This document shows positions 28,972-41,500 of a stretch of 64,000 bases of DNA, piece after piece (positions within the stretch are counted from its first letter, which is position 1; every line of letters begins with the position of its first letter). Location: contig JAAHGF010000008.1 in the NCBI GenBank assembly GCA_010672585.1, positions 391,401 to 455,400 on the forward strand. The letters run 5' to 3'. The position numbers and the translations under genes are program-made. The notes beneath the pieces were generated by a model that was not told where the DNA came from, ran no database searches, and saw only the letters and a list, made by a program, of their open reading frames with translations. This stretch comes from Okeania sp. SIO1I7. GTDB lineage: Bacteria > Cyanobacteriota > Cyanobacteriia > Cyanobacteriales > Microcoleaceae.

Positions 28972-29479
28972 CTTGAGTTTCAAGCGAATTTAAGCCTGTG
29001 GAGAAGATAAGTTGCAGACTGCGGTCGGTGGTCTGAGCGTGTTTGCGTAGCATTCCGCAGGAAAGCAGGAAGCTAGCTCCAAAGCTCATGCGATAGCTTA
29101 CGCTTAACCGGAGGTTATCGTGTATGGGTAAGTTTGGGTAAGTTTAGTAGAACGGAAAACCAACTAAGTAGAACATGGTAAATTTTTGGTGCTATGTATC
29201 AAATTGTAAATTAGCTCAAAAATTTATATTTATTACCTTTAGGGGTTTTTTGATTAAAAATACAACTTCTTTTTTTTAGCCTGCTCTACTTAGATAAATA
29301 TTAGCCTCGAAAAGATGATTTGAGTAACAGTGCGTGGGTTCTGTTTGGTTTTTTGCTGTCTATAAATAATAATGATAAAGTAAGTAAAGTCTAGTAAAGC
29401 TTTCCCACTGTCATTGACTATGGCAAAAAGCTGTAACTCTCAAAAAGATTAACTTTTACCAAAAACTGAAAAGTATCTG

Positions 29480-30205
29480 ATGGTACAACTATTCAATAAA
29501 ACCTTCAAATTTGAAAATCTCCAAACTTTAATAGTATCTCTGCTATTAATTATTATGACTACTATCTTGCCTGTATCTTCTGCATATGCAACTGGAGTTT
29601 ATCAAATGCCAAGTTTAGCGGCAGGCGATCACACATTCATTGTTGATGATGCTGAAGTTTTGAGTCGAATAACAAAGAGTAAACTGAACAATACCTTAGA
29701 AAGTTTGGCCAATAGTACTGGTAATGAAGTTAGATTTGTGACTATCCGTCGCCTAGACTATGGTGAGACCGTGGATAGTTTTACGGAAAAGCTATTTGAC
29801 AAATGGTTTCCCACTCTAGAAACAAAAGCTAATCAAACTTTAATAGTATTAGATACTCTTACCAATAATGATGCTATTCGGATCGGCGATGCAGTTAAAG
29901 AACAGATGTCTGATGAAATTACTCAGAGTGTAGTTGATGAAACCATTCAAGTACCGATTAGAGATGGCAACAAATACAATGAAGCTTTTTTAGCAGCTAG
30001 CGATCGCCTGAGTACTGTATTATCTGGAGAACCCGATCCAGGCCCTCCGGAAGTTAAGGATGAGCTGGCAACACAAGTAGTAGCTACTTTTAAATCAGCA
30101 GAAGAAACTGACGATCAAAGTGCAACTATTTTAGTGGTTGTATTGTTAGTTGTAGCTACCATTGTACCAATGGTTACTTATTTCTGGTATCAAGGTTTTT
30201 CTTGA
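29480..30205 (+). CDS. psb32: Psb32-like TPM-domain protein (photosystem II protection/repair)
   Basis: The 241-residue product has a signal peptide (residues about 15-37, ending SAYA), a TPM domain from about residue 50 (HTFIVDDAEVLSRITKSKLNNTLESLAN; TGNEVRFVTIRRLDYGE; NQTLIVLDTLTNNDAIRIGDAVKEQM), a Pro-Gly linker near 190 and a C-terminal membrane segment (about 217-237). This is the layout of Psb32, a thylakoid protein facing the lumen that protects photosystem II from photodamage; related plant TPM proteins act in PSII repair. The start gives a good signal peptide. It is convergent with the DUF4346-like gene. Confidence 0.85.
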   Translation: MVQLFNKTFKFENLQTLIVSLLLIIMTTILPVSSAYATGVYQMPSLAAGDHTFIVDDAEVLSRITKSKLNNTLESLANSTGNEVRFVTIRRLDYGETVDSFTEKLFDKWFPTLETKANQTLIVLDTLTNNDAIRIGDAVKEQMSDEITQSVVDETIQVPIRDGNKYNEAFLAASDRLSTVLSGEPDPGPPEVKDELATQVVATFKSAEETDDQSATILVVVLLVVATIVPMVTYFWYQGFS

Positions 30206-30261
30206 TAGAAATTAAGGAGAAATAATAAAAGTATTATTTCGGGTCATTATCCTTAATTCAA

Positions 30262-30645
30262 TTAATCCTGAATATATTCCTTACCAGTTAATAAAGCCAT
30301 TTCTGCACGCACAAATTCCCGCCCCAAATAAGCAGCATGATCTAACATTGTAACTGGACTGGGGCGGGTTTCTTCCAATATTTTTACACATATTTCTTTT
30401 GCAGTTCTTGCAGTAAATATTCTCGTATGAGTACGTTCTACTTTGCCTTTTGCTGGAATCGGTTTTCCTGTTTCTGGATCTATAGCCAAACCACGGTCGT
30501 CAATAATATTAGTAAAGTGTTTTGCACATATTAAACCTGCTTCTCGGTCAAGAAAAATAATAAAGTAACCACCTGAATCGAGGTCTATATGACGTCTCGA
30601 AAGCTTTTCATCAATGGTGTTTACTTCTTCAAGTGTTAGATTCAT
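30262..30645 (-). CDS. DUF4346-like conserved cyanobacterial protein
   Basis: A 127-residue soluble protein with no signal peptide: KLSRRHIDLDSGGYFIIFLDREAGLICAKHFTNIIDDRGLAIDPETGKPIPAKG, then a TARTAKEICVKILEE helix and a conserved end DHAAYLGREFVRAEMALLTGKEYIQD. I recognise this as the small stand-alone form of DUF4346, found almost only in cyanobacteria and sometimes fused to dihydropteroate-synthase-like domains. The function is unknown. Its 3' end faces psb32. Confidence 0.7.
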   Translation of the reverse strand: MNLTLEEVNTIDEKLSRRHIDLDSGGYFIIFLDREAGLICAKHFTNIIDDRGLAIDPETGKPIPAKGKVERTHTRIFTARTAKEICVKILEETRPSPVTMLDHAAYLGREFVRAEMALLTGKEYIQD

Positions 30646-31059
30646 AGTTCCATCTTACTGAGAATTATCTATATTTTATTCTACATTTTTATTGGAGGGT
30701 TAATATCTAGACTTTAGGAAAAAAGTAAAATAAAATTATCTCAATCTTTGATCGAAAGGAGATTATACCTGAGCCTATCCCCAAACAAATCCCAGATTGG
30801 CTTTATGCTGGGCAAAAACGTTTTGATGCTCTTGCGGCCAACAAAAAAAGTTGTCAGAAATTCCTCTAAGAAGTGCTTCTAAAAGTTTCAGTAAAATTTG
30901 TCAAAGGTTTATGAGCACGGGCGTTTTCTGGGTTCTCTCATTAATACTAAATCTGGTGATCGAAAGAATCGTTATTATGAGGGTAAGGCAGCAGGAGTTG
31001 AGGGCAGAAGGCTGAAGGGTTGCTGATAGACCGCAGCCTTAGCAGAGGCCAGAGTCCAG

Positions 31060-31759
31060 GAATAGTTTGAATTGACGCAGGTTATGGCAATAACACAACA
31101 TTTCTGAATCAACTTGAAGAAAGGGAATTAAAATATCTAGAAGGAATTGCCAAAAACTGAAAAGTAGTAGTTAAACAAAAATTCCAACAAGAAACGGAAA
31201 TTAGAATAGATGAATTAGTAAAAAGCTTACCAGTAGAGAAATTTGAATTAGTTATCTTAAGTATAGAAAAACCAAAAATAGTTTTGGAGACCACCTAAAC
31301 GAGCATCAATTTCACGTCTCACAGCAGAAAGAACTTTTGCTATCGTAGGAGATGCTAATTCTCTAGAATAGGCAACAGAAATTGATTATTTTATTACCAA
31401 TTTTGACCAGTCAAAAGTGACATCTGAGTGGATAGTAAATACTGACTCAAACAGAAATTGGATAGAGGTTTTTTACCGAGAAGCAATTATGATGGTTAGG
31501 GCTAAAAGAATATCAAGTAGGAGATAAATGGAGCCGGGAGCGCCATTTTATATTAGTATTTTTTGCCTATACTTTCATCATTCGGCATAAGTTAACTGGA
31601 GGGTGACAAAGACAATGGGGAAGTAAACCTTTGAAGACATTTACTGAAGCTTTAGAAGGGTTTCGTACAGCCATGTCTTTTCGTTTTTTTGATTGGTTAA
31701 CTAAAAAGATCGACGTGTTTACCTCTTATAAAAAGAGTTTGGGCTATATTTGGGCTTAA
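31060..31759 (+). pseudogene. IS701-family transposase remnant
   Basis: Conceptual translation across several stops and shifts gives IDAGYGNNTTFLNQLEERELKYLEGIAKN, EIRIDELVKSLPVEKFELV, ATEIDYFITNFDQSKVTSEWIVNT, RNWIEVFYREA, LGLKEYQVGDKWSRERHFILVFFAYTFIIRHKLTGG and RTAMSFRFFDWLT. This order matches the C-terminal half of cyanobacterial IS701-type DDE transposases (Asp in the first block, Glu in FYREA). The 5' half is not recognisable; 30720-31050 holds unclear sequence with an inserted heptamer tract. It is immediately followed by an inverted family E repeat. Confidence 0.75.
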
Positions 31760-31765
31760 AAGTTG

Positions 31766-31981
31766 TTTCATTAATTGATAATTGATAATGGATAATTGAT
31801 AATTACCTCGGGTTTTAACCGTTACGGAATTGAATATCAGGAAATATTATTTCTTCACAGGAGTCGATTGGATATGGCAAAAAGACCTCGCCATCTCTCG
31901 ACCGCTTTTTTCCCCGATCAAGGGGAGGCTTCAAGGCGCGAATTATTTAATTATTAATAATTAATAATTAATAATTCGGTA
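31766..31981. repeat. Dispersed repeat family E (inverted copy)
   Basis: Same ends and core as at 5620 but in reverse: begins TTTCATTAATTGATAATTG and ends TAATAATTCGGTA. It lies directly after the end of the IS701 remnant. Confidence 0.75.
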
Positions 31982-32030
31982 AGTCCCATTAGATGGAACA
32001 TTTTCAGGACTTACGCAAATTGACTTTTAA

Positions 32031-32298
32031 TATCATGTCCGTTGGTATAGTCCCGTGTAAAAGTTGGGGAAATATCTACCGCCATATAAGTAAAATTTTT
32101 CCTTTTCTTAAAGCTTCTTCCTTCTTCCAACTTCGGTCTTCCTTATACCAATTCTCTATGAAGCTGCGCTTAATAAAAGATGACAACTATCAGTAAAGTT
32201 CTAGCCTGGGTAAGAATGTTAAGAATTATTAAGCGCATTGTTACAGAGAAATGGTATTACCTTCTCTATACAAGACCGATGCTACCGGACATGATATA
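32031..32298. mobile_element. MITE-like element, family D with internal insertion
   Basis: Left end TATCATGTCCGTTGGTATAG, right end GATGCTACCGGACATGATATA. It is longer than the 155-bp forms because about 110 bp of other sequence (32140-32260) is inserted. It in turn sits within a family F element: CAGGACTTACGCAAATTGAC on its left and AGTCTCTGCGTAA on its right. Confidence 0.7.
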
Positions 32299-32400
32299 AA
32301 GCACCATTTGTAGGGGCGAATGGTATTTGCGTTCCGCAAAGCTCCGAATGGCGCCCTAGCCATAAGTAGAGTCTCTGCGTAATATCATGTCCGGATAATT

Positions 32401-32643
32401 AGGGTTTGCGCTTCACTAGTCTTTTTGCTGTTGGTAGTAGTCAGTAGTCAGTAGTCAGTAGTCAGGAGAAATGGTGGATTACAGAAGATTTAGTTGGAAC
32501 AATTGTCCCCCAATTTTTCCCCCACTGTCTGCCAAAATCCTTAATTTTTGAGCTATTGAAGGCAAAAAGCTGGCACCCCTAGAACATATACAGTGGCTTG
32601 AGCTTTTACCTGTCAATACTTTCAGATTTAATCAGCAAACCCT
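32401..32643. mobile_element. MITE-like element, family C, adjacent to its related IS
   Basis: Ends AGGGTTTGCGCTTCACTAG and AATCAGCAAACCCT, flanked by AATT. The right-hand AATT (32644-32647) is also the left flank of the insertion sequence that follows. Confidence 0.8.
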
Positions 32644-32734
32644 AATTAGGGCTTGCGCTCAAAAGTCTGAAAATGGTTGACTTGTTATTCAAAGAAAACT
32701 GATGATAATCAAAAATTATCATCATTATATTCAA

Positions 32735-34430
32735 CTATAAGTTGAAATGATTAAATACACAGCCAAAACAGTTTTTGGAGCAAAAAAGTACAAAAAAAGA
32801 GAAAAAGCCTCTTCCGGTGAGGGTAGAAAGGTTGATTACTAAGAAAGTAATTGCGATAGAACTCCGTTCCGCTGCGCGATCGCAGTTGTGGAAGTTTCGA
32901 GAAAGTTTGGCCATCACTTTTCCTAGACTAAATCCTTTTTTTGCTTGCCCGAATTTACCCTCAATATGGTTCCGTAATCTTTCATTTAACTGAGCTTGTT
33001 TTTTCGTTTGTTTCTCAATATTTTTTGGTGGTCAACGCACGGGAGGACTGCTGATTCTAATACCTCTCTCTTTACAGAATTTTCGATTTTCTCTACTTCG
33101 GTAAATCTTAATCTGCATGAACTGACTCTGGGTAGTGACCTGTGTAGTTTTTAAACTCTTCAATTTGATCCTTTAAATCTCCTGATTAATTATAGTTATC
33201 CCAACTTATTCGGTGTAAAAATATATATCCGTCAATACAACTTGCAGACAATTTAGCTCCAAATTATGTGTTTTTTCCGGCTTTTCCTCTCACTATTGGA
33301 CGTACATGAGGTTGATTTAAACTTACTATTCTTTCCTCTATTCGTTGTTTTTTGTTCGACCACATACATTGTTGTTAACGATATACTTCACTCACCACCA
33401 ATAAAGTTTTATATTGTCTATTACTCAGATTTTCTAGACTCGCACATTTCTTTATTAGCCGGTCTATAGTTTTTAAATTTTTACTGACATACTTCAGTTG
33501 TTTTCTGATTGCTTTCCTGATTTTATGACAAGTAGGTCGTCTTTTTTTCGCTACCTTTAAATATTCTTTTCTTGCTGTTTGACGGTGAGTAATTTGTTTT
33601 TTATGAAACTGTTTTTTGATTGGTTTATACAGAATATCTATAATTTTTTCTGTAAATTTTATCCCCTGATTTAGTAGATTTAAGTCTGTAGGATAGCTGA
33701 TATCAGCGGGAGCGCAGGTGGCATCTATGATTAATTTACCTTGATTTTTACCCTCTTTGATTTCTTCTAAATTTTCGTTTTTTTTCCTCTTCGCTTTTCT
33801 TCTTTTTATCCTGAGTTTTCACCATGTCTAAATTAATTTGATTGATTAAATCTGTACCTATTCTTTCTCTAAAATGAACCAACATTGAGGCATCAAAGGT
33901 CGCTTGATTTGTAAGGATTCAAGGCCGATAAAGTATTTTCATTAATGGATAATTGATAATGGATAATTGATAATTACAAGAAGGTTAAAACCGTTACGGA
34001 ATTGAATATAAGGAAATATTATTTCTTTTCTCTTGGTCGATTGGATATGGCTCCGAGACCTCGCCATCCCACCCTTCGGGAAGCTACGCTAACGACCGCT
34101 TTTTCCCCTTAAAAGGGGAGGCTTCAAGGCGCGAATTATTTAATTATTAATTAGTTAATTATTCGGTAAATACGGATTTTCCTTAATTTGTTCTACTGTT
34201 TCCCTATCGCTTATACCCAATTTTTCTTTAATAATTAACCCCCCTAATGCCATTCTAAAATATCAGGCAGGTGCTCCCCTTTCCCCAGAGAATAAACTAG
34301 CATATTTATCTTCATACTTTTTCCAAGAAATTAAATTAGCCATCACTACCTAACGATTTTCTGGGGATAATTGGCCATTGAACGGCAGTTGAAAATTTTC
34401 TGGTGCTATGTCACGTTGGCCTATAGTCAT
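32735..34430 (-). pseudogene. DUF772-domain (IS5/IS1182-like) transposase, inactivated
   Basis: Reading the minus strand gives MTIGQRDIAPENFQLPFNGQLSPENR(stop), WKKYEDKYASLFSGERGAPA(stop), FRMALGGLIIKEKLGISDRETVEQIKENPYL, then a family E insertion, then TFDASMLVHFRERIGTDLINQIN, GKLIIDATCAPADISYPTDLNLLN (catalytic Asp region) and, after more lesions, LRNHIEGKFGQAKKGFSLGKVMAKL (Glu region). This is the layout of DUF772-type DDE transposases assigned to the IS5/IS1182 groups. Stops, shifts and the insertion make it non-functional. The exact IS family is uncertain. Confidence 0.75.
33936..34167. repeat. Dispersed repeat family E inside the transposase
   Basis: Begins TTTTCATTAATGGATAATTG and ends TTAATTATTCGGTAA. 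Removing it joins ENPYL with YFIGLE, the expected transposase sequence, so family E is itself mobile and not just a relic spacer. Confidence 0.75.
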
Positions 34431-34780
34431 TCCAGTTAAGATTGAGACAAAGGTTTCTTGCCTTGAAAGAGTTTCAGCTAAAAAAGTGTTCCAGTCTTAT
34501 TCAGAATGACTATACTTTTCTATTTCAAGACCTAAGAAGGCTAAAATCTTTATCTGTCAATGCTTTAATATTTAATCAGCAAGCCCTAATTACTTACAGC
34601 GGTTTTCATTTGGGTAGACCACAGTAGGGACGTTCCATGGAAGGTCCCTACAAGGTTTTGTTTGTGAAGATGTGGTTCATCGACTTGAAAAGCGCTGTAG
34701 GAGTCAGGAGGGAAGATAGAAGAAGAAACCCTGAGTGGAAGGAGAAAGTTTTTTGCTCGCCCTCTTATCCGGGGATATCA

Positions 34781-34917
34781 TATCATGTCCGGTAGCATCG
34801 GTCTTGTATAGTAAATAGGCAACAGCTCCGGAAAGCAACAGGCAAGAAAAAAACTTAAATTTCCTGTAGATATCCACGCTAACTTTTACACAAACGCGCC
34901 CCAATGGACATGATATC
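34781..34917. mobile_element. MITE-like element, family D
   Basis: Left end TATCATGTCCGGTAGCATCG and right end CCAATGGACATGATATCATA. 34592-34780 shows no gene. Confidence 0.7.
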
Positions 34918-35420
34918 ATACCTCAAATCAGCAATCCCTAATAAATTAACTAAAATATAATAAATAGTATCAAGACTTACGCAAATTGACCTTATAAATC
35001 ACCATCTGTAGATAGGCAACAGGCAACAGGCAACAGCTCCGGAAAGCAACAGCTCCGGAAGGCAAGAAAAAAACTTAAATTTCCTGTAGATATCCACGCT
35101 AACTTTTACACAAACGCGCCCCAACGGACATGATATCATACCTCAAATCAGCAATCCCTAATAAATTAACTAAAATATAATAAATAGTATCAAGACTTAC
35201 GCAGATTGACCTTATAAATCACCATCTGTAGATAGGCAACAGGCAACAGGCAACAGGCAACAGGCAACAGGCAACAGGCAAGAAAAAAACTTAAATTTCC
35301 TGTAGATATCCACGCTAACTTTTACACAAACGCGCCCCAACGGACATGATATCATACCTCAAATCAGCAATCCCTAATAAATTAACTAAAATATAATAAA
35401 TAGTATCAAGACTTACGCAA
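34810..35420. repeat. 215-220 bp tandem array upstream of the giant FHA-CHAT gene
   Basis: The word CAAGACTTACGCA occurs at 34971, 35191 and 35406 (steps 220 and 215 bp). Each unit contains a GGCAACA heptamer tract of variable length, the right half of a family D element (AACTTAAATTTCCTGTAGAT to GGACATGATATCATA) and the left end of a family F element. The length differences lie mostly in the heptamer count. The array ends about 150 bp before the start codon of the next gene. Confidence 0.85.
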
Positions 35421-35569
35421 ATTGACCTTATAAATCACCATCTGTAGAGGCGAATGGCATCTGCGTTCCACAAAGCTCTGTAACGCACTAGCTATATGTA
35501 GAGTCTCTGGGTAAGTCCTGTAGTATTTGAAATTTACAGTTAACTTAAATTAGTGTGTTTCTATAAGCT

Positions 35570-38500
35570 ATGAAAACTATTAGGTTAAACTATCCTTTAT
35601 CTCTACTAATGCCATTACTAGCAATAGTAGTTGCAACTCCGGCCAAAGCACAACCCATTACCCCTGCTAACGATGGTACAGGAACAACTGTCACGCCACA
35701 GGGCAACCAATTTAATATTCAAGGGGGAACCAAGAGTGGGGGAAACCTCTTCCACAGTTTTGACCAATTTAACCTCAACTCCGGCCAAATAGCCAATTTT
35801 CTCACTACCCCAGATACCCGAAATATTTTAGGCAGAGTTACAGGGGGGAATGCCTCTATTATTAATGGTCTGCTCCAAGTCATCGGTGGTAACTCCAACC
35901 TTTTTCTCATGAACCCTGCCGGAATTATTTTCGGTCAGAATGCCAGTCTTAATGTACCCGCCTCTTTCAGCGTTACGACGGCGACTGGTATTGGGTTTAA
36001 CGGTAATAATTTCTGGTTTCAGGCCATGGGAACAAATGATTATGCAAGTTTAGTCGGAAACCCCAGTGGTTATCGTTTTAATGTTTCTAACCCAGGGGTT
36101 ATAGTTAATGAAGGAAACTTAAGTTTAACTCCTGGTGAAAATCTGACTTTAGTTGGTGGCATCGTTGTTAATACTGGGGAACTTTCTACAGCAGGGGGTA
36201 ATATTACGATCGCTGCAGTGGAAGGTGGTAGTACTCTGAGAATATCTCAACCAGGACATTTATTAAGTTTGGAAGTTGCGTCATTAGTGGAAAATGGAGC
36301 GGATATTTCACATTTTACTCCCCTATCTTTACCACAGTTATTAACGGGTGGAGGAACAACTCATGCTACATCGATGACTGTTAATGCTGATGGTGATGTG
36401 GTGTTGATAGATGCAAGTACAATAGTTACTGATGTATCGGGAGATGCTTTCGCTGCGGGAAATATAGATGTATCAGCTTCTGGGAATGTTGGTGGACAGA
36501 TTAATATTTTGGGCGATCGCGTGGCAGTTATTGATGCTAATATTTATGCTAATGGTTTTAATGGAGGTGGAAGAATATTAATTGGGGGTGATTTTCAAGG
36601 CAATGGAATAGTGAGTAATTCTCGGCAAACTTTTGTTGATGGAAGTTCGTTTATTTCGGCTGATGCTATTAGTTATGGTGATGGAGGAAGGGTAATTGTT
36701 TGGTCGGATGGGATTACTTATTTTGGGGGGAATATTAGTGCTAAAGGTGGTGAGTTTTCTGGGGATGGTGGGTTTGTTGAAGTTTCGGGAAAACAACGGT
36801 TGATTTTTGATGGAAGTGTTAATGTTAGTGCTGCATCTGGAATTTATGGAACGATTTTATTAGACCCGGAAAATATTGAGGTGGGAGAGTCAGAAGAAGC
36901 TGAAACAACAGGGGATAATTCTGAAGTTGAATCTACTGAAAATACTGACAATTCAGAAGTAACTGAAAATTCTGATTCTGATTCTGAAACAACAGGGGAT
37001 AATTCTGAAGTTGAATCTACTGAAAATACTGACAATTCAGAAATCACAGAAAATTCTGATTCTAATTCTGAAATAACAGGGGATAATTCTGAAGTTGAAT
37101 CTACTGAAAATATTGACAATTCTGAAATAACTGAAAATACTGATTCTGATTCTGAAATAACAGGGGATAATTCTGAAGTTGAAAATACTGAAAATATTGA
37201 CAATTCTGAAATAACAGAAGCAGAAATAGCAACAGACCCCTTTGCTCAAGATGAAAATGCAAATGTCACAATTTCTGCTGAAAATATTGAAGATTTATCA
37301 GGAGAAATAATTCTCCAAGCTGACAACGATATAACAGTAAATGAAAAAATAGAAACTGACTCATCAGTAGAAATAAAAGCTGGTCGAAGTATTAATATAA
37401 ATGCCGATATTGACACATCTACAGGCAACGGAAATATTAGTTTATTTGGTAATGATAATAATGCCAATATAGAAAATCGTAGTGATGGAGCAGCTTCGAT
37501 TAATCAACAAGAAGGAACAACATTAAATGCTGGAAGTGGAACTATCGCTATTAGATTAGGTGGTTTAGGTGAAATAGGAGATATAAATCTAGCTAATTTA
37601 ACCACAGAAGGAAGAGTAATACTTAATGCTAATAGTGGTAATATTACTCAAGTTTCATCTAATAGTTTAATTAGAGCAGACACAATACTTTTAAGAACCC
37701 GTGGAGAAGGAGGAATCGGATTATTAGAGAATACATTGCGATTAGATGTAAATAATTTAGAAGCAATTACAGGCAAGGGCGGAGCATTTATTGATGCGAT
37801 TTCATCTCTAACAATTGGTGGGGTAAATGGAGAATTGACAGGATTTTCTACAGGTGGTAGGGCTGGGAAAGTTAGGTTAAATGTGGATGGAGATTTGAAT
37901 ATTGAAGAAGGAATAGAAGCAGGGAATAATGTGAGGTTGACTGCCAGTAAAAGTGTAAATATTAATGCAGATATTAATACAGAGGATGGGAATGGAAATA
38001 TTTTTATTCAAGGGAATGGAGAGGTAGGAATAGCAAATATAATTTCAGGAGACGAAACAAATTTAGGAGCAGCCAATGAAGCAACTACAGATGAGATGGG
38101 AAGTTTTATACCAGTAGCAGAAAATGATGAAGAAATAGGAAGTATTATTCAAGGGGCAGAAACAACTTTAGATGCTGGCAGTGGAAATATTAGAATTGAG
38201 TTAGGAAACTTGGGGGAAGTAGGAGATATAAAATTGGCAAATTTAACTACAACAGGTCGAGTTTTAGTTGATGCTAATGGGGGAAATATTGAGAGTATTT
38301 CGGAAAATTCGTTGATAAATGCAGGTAGTATTTTATTCCGAACTTCTGGAAATGGTGGAATTGGTTTATCTGAAGAACCCTTACATTTAAACGCAGAAAA
38401 ATTAGAGGCAGTGGCTGGTAGTAATGGAGCATTTTTTGAGGTTTTGGGAGAAATAAATATTGGTGGTGTGAGGGAAAATATTATGGGAATTTCAACTACT

Positions 38501-41500
38501 GAAGGAGGAGATATTGAAATTTCGGCAGAAGGTCAAATTACAGTTACAGAAAAAATTTCTACGGCGATAAGTGAGGGAGATGCAGGGAATATAATTATTG
38601 ATAGTAATAATGGTGGAATTGATACAACAGAAAGTGAAATTAATGCCTCTTCGGAGTTAGGAGGTGGAGGTAATATTACTTTTATAGGAGAAGGAGATAT
38701 TCAGACAGCAAATGTGGATACTTCTGCTGGTGGAATTGGGTCTGGCGGTCAGATAAAAATAGAGAGTCGTTCGGGTTCAATAGTTACTACCGAAGGTATA
38801 GTTATTTCGGCATCTAGTTATGGTAACGGTGGAGATATTGAAATTAGAGCAAAAGACGACATTACAACCAGTAAAATATCATCTTTTTCCTCAGACTCAA
38901 TAGTTAGTGAAAATTTCAACCCTGCCTCATTCATACCAATTCCTGGCGAGGGAGGAAATATTATTCTGGAAGCTGGAGGTAATATAGATACCACAGGTGG
39001 AACTCTTGACTCTGTTTCCATACAAGGTAACCCTGGAAATATAAATTTGACAGCAGATGGAAATATTTTGACTGGTGACATTTTTTCTTGGACTTACAGT
39101 AGTAACAGTGGAGGAAATATTATTCTAGAAGCTGGTGGTAATATTGATACTACTGCAGCTATCATTCGTTCTGATAGTGCTGGGGATGGGGGAAATATTG
39201 AAATTACAGCTAATGGAGACATAACCACATATTTTATTTCTTCCATGTCATTAGTAACCACAAACTTCCCTGATGATGGGAATGAAAATAAAGGTGGAAA
39301 TATTACTATCACCGCAGGAGGCAATATTGATGCTAGGGCGACTCAAATACAAGCTGGTTCTTCTAAAGGAGATGGGGGAAATGTCACTTTCACAGCGGAG
39401 GGTAATATTTTTACCGAAAAAGTACTTGCCTCATCTAACGAAAGTGGCAATGGAGGAAATATTAATATTCAAGCAGGAGGAAATATTGACACTAGCATCG
39501 AACGTCTTGACTCTAGTTCTAGAGACCGAGATGCAGGGGAAATTACTCTCACAAGTGGGGGTAATATTTTCACAAGTAGTATAAATTCTGATTCTTTTTT
39601 GGGTAGTGGGGGAGACATAACTCTAGATGCGGTTGGTACTATTGATACTACTGGTGGGAGATTAAATTCTGGTTCTGCTGGCACTAACTCAGGCAATATT
39701 TCCCTAACTGCAAATAATTCAGTTATTACTGGCAACATCTATACTGCGGGAGTTCAACAAGGGGGCGACATTAATATTACGAGTGCTTCGGGTAATATAG
39801 ATACGAGTTTGGGTTTACTCAACTCATCTTCGGAAGGTAGGGGTGGGAATATTACTTTTAATGCTGAACAGAGAATTTACACTGGAAATATCAATACATC
39901 GGGAATAGAAGGAGGAGGTAATATTGACCTCACCAGTAATTCTAGCGATATTAATACTAATGCGGGAGAGTTAAATACCACTGCTGAAAATGGCGAGGAT
40001 GGAAATATCAATATGAATGCTAACAATGGCAGTATTGAAATTGGCGAAATTAACCAGGCAAAAAATATAACTATTGTTGATGGTGGGGAAGAGGATGCTT
40101 TTAACTCAGACTCTGACAGTAATATTAATAGTGATGCGGACCAAGTTAATGACCAAAGGGGTGAAGTTAGTTTACAAGCACATAACGATATTACTATTAA
40201 CGAACCTATTAATTCTGATGAAATTTCCAATTTGGAGTTAAAAGCAGGTCGCAATATAAATATCAATGCTGACATAGACACTTCTGAGGGAAATGGCAAT
40301 ATTACTCTCAGCGCTAATGATAATAGTGCAGATATTAATTATCGCCAAGTAGGTACAGGTAATATAACCATGGCAGAAGATACCATCCTAGATGCAGGTC
40401 GTGGAAATATTACAATTCAGTTAGGTACTCTCGGAGAAATTGGAGATATTACCATCAGCAACCTCCGCACCACAACTGGAACAGTAATAGTTATTGCCGA
40501 AGGAGGTAATATTTTCAGTGCTTCAGAAAATTCCCTAGTCAGAGCAAACAACACTATTTTCCAGACTCGCAACAGTGGTGGAATAGGTTCATCATCACAA
40601 CCAATTAATTTAGAAGTAGATAATTTAGAAGCTAGAGCAGGTACTGCTGGAGCATTTTTCAACTCTCCCACCCAGGGACTGAGTATTGGGAACACCACAG
40701 ATTTAATTAGAGGTATTTTAACCTCCGGTGGAGGCGAAATAGAAATTACCGCAGCAGGAAATATTGAACTAAGAGAACCAATATCCACAGTTACCGACTC
40801 AGAAACATCAGGAAATATTACCCTCAACTCCACCGGAGACATCAATACTACCAACAGCAAAATATTATCTTGGTCTAACAACGAAGCAGGAAATGTCACC
40901 CTCAACGCAGAAGGAAATATTTCCACTGCCAGTATTGATGCTAACTCCTTCGGTCTTGGTAGAGGAGGAGACATTACCCTAAATGCAGGAGGAGCGATCG
41001 ATACAACTGCTGGAACATTACGGTCTAGCTCCGAAGTAGGTGACGCCGGAAATGTGAATATTACTGCCAACAATAATATTAATACCGCTAATATTCTCAG
41101 TTATTCTGGGGAAGAAGCAGGAGAAGATAACCGTGGTGGAGATATTACTATTACATCCCACGACGGATCTATCGACACAACCGCAGGAATTATTAATGAA
41201 TTTTCACCCGACATAGACATTACCTCCCTGGAAGTTGCCACCTTCTTTGAACGTTTTGTCGCTAACTTAGCAACAAAAGCAAACAATGGTACGGGTGGTA
41301 ATATTACTATTTCTGCTAAAGAGAATATTACTGTAGGTGGTATTGGTGGAATAGGAGGTAAAAATAGCAGTAATATTAGTGTTAGTAGTGAAATAGGTAA
41401 CATTGAAATTGGCGATATTTTCTCTACCAGTCACAATGAGACCAGCGGGAATATTACTATCCAAAGCAACAGCGGAAATATTGATGTTAATCATATTGCC

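Larger units (their letters stand above)
32648..34587 (-). mobile_element. DUF772-type insertion sequence, degenerate, probable parent of family C
   Basis: Ends AGGGCTTGCGC and GCAAGCCCT, flanked by AATT at 32644 and 34588. The terminal 45 bp on the right (TGTCAATGCTTTAATATTTA then ATCAGCAAGCCCT) match family C elements nearly base for base. A family E repeat (33936-34167) is inserted in it. Confidence 0.75.

Noticed and set aside
32775-32993. 72-codon plus-strand frame near the IS
   Set aside because: It is the antisense of the 3' end of the DUF772 transposase, which matches the family on the minus strand.
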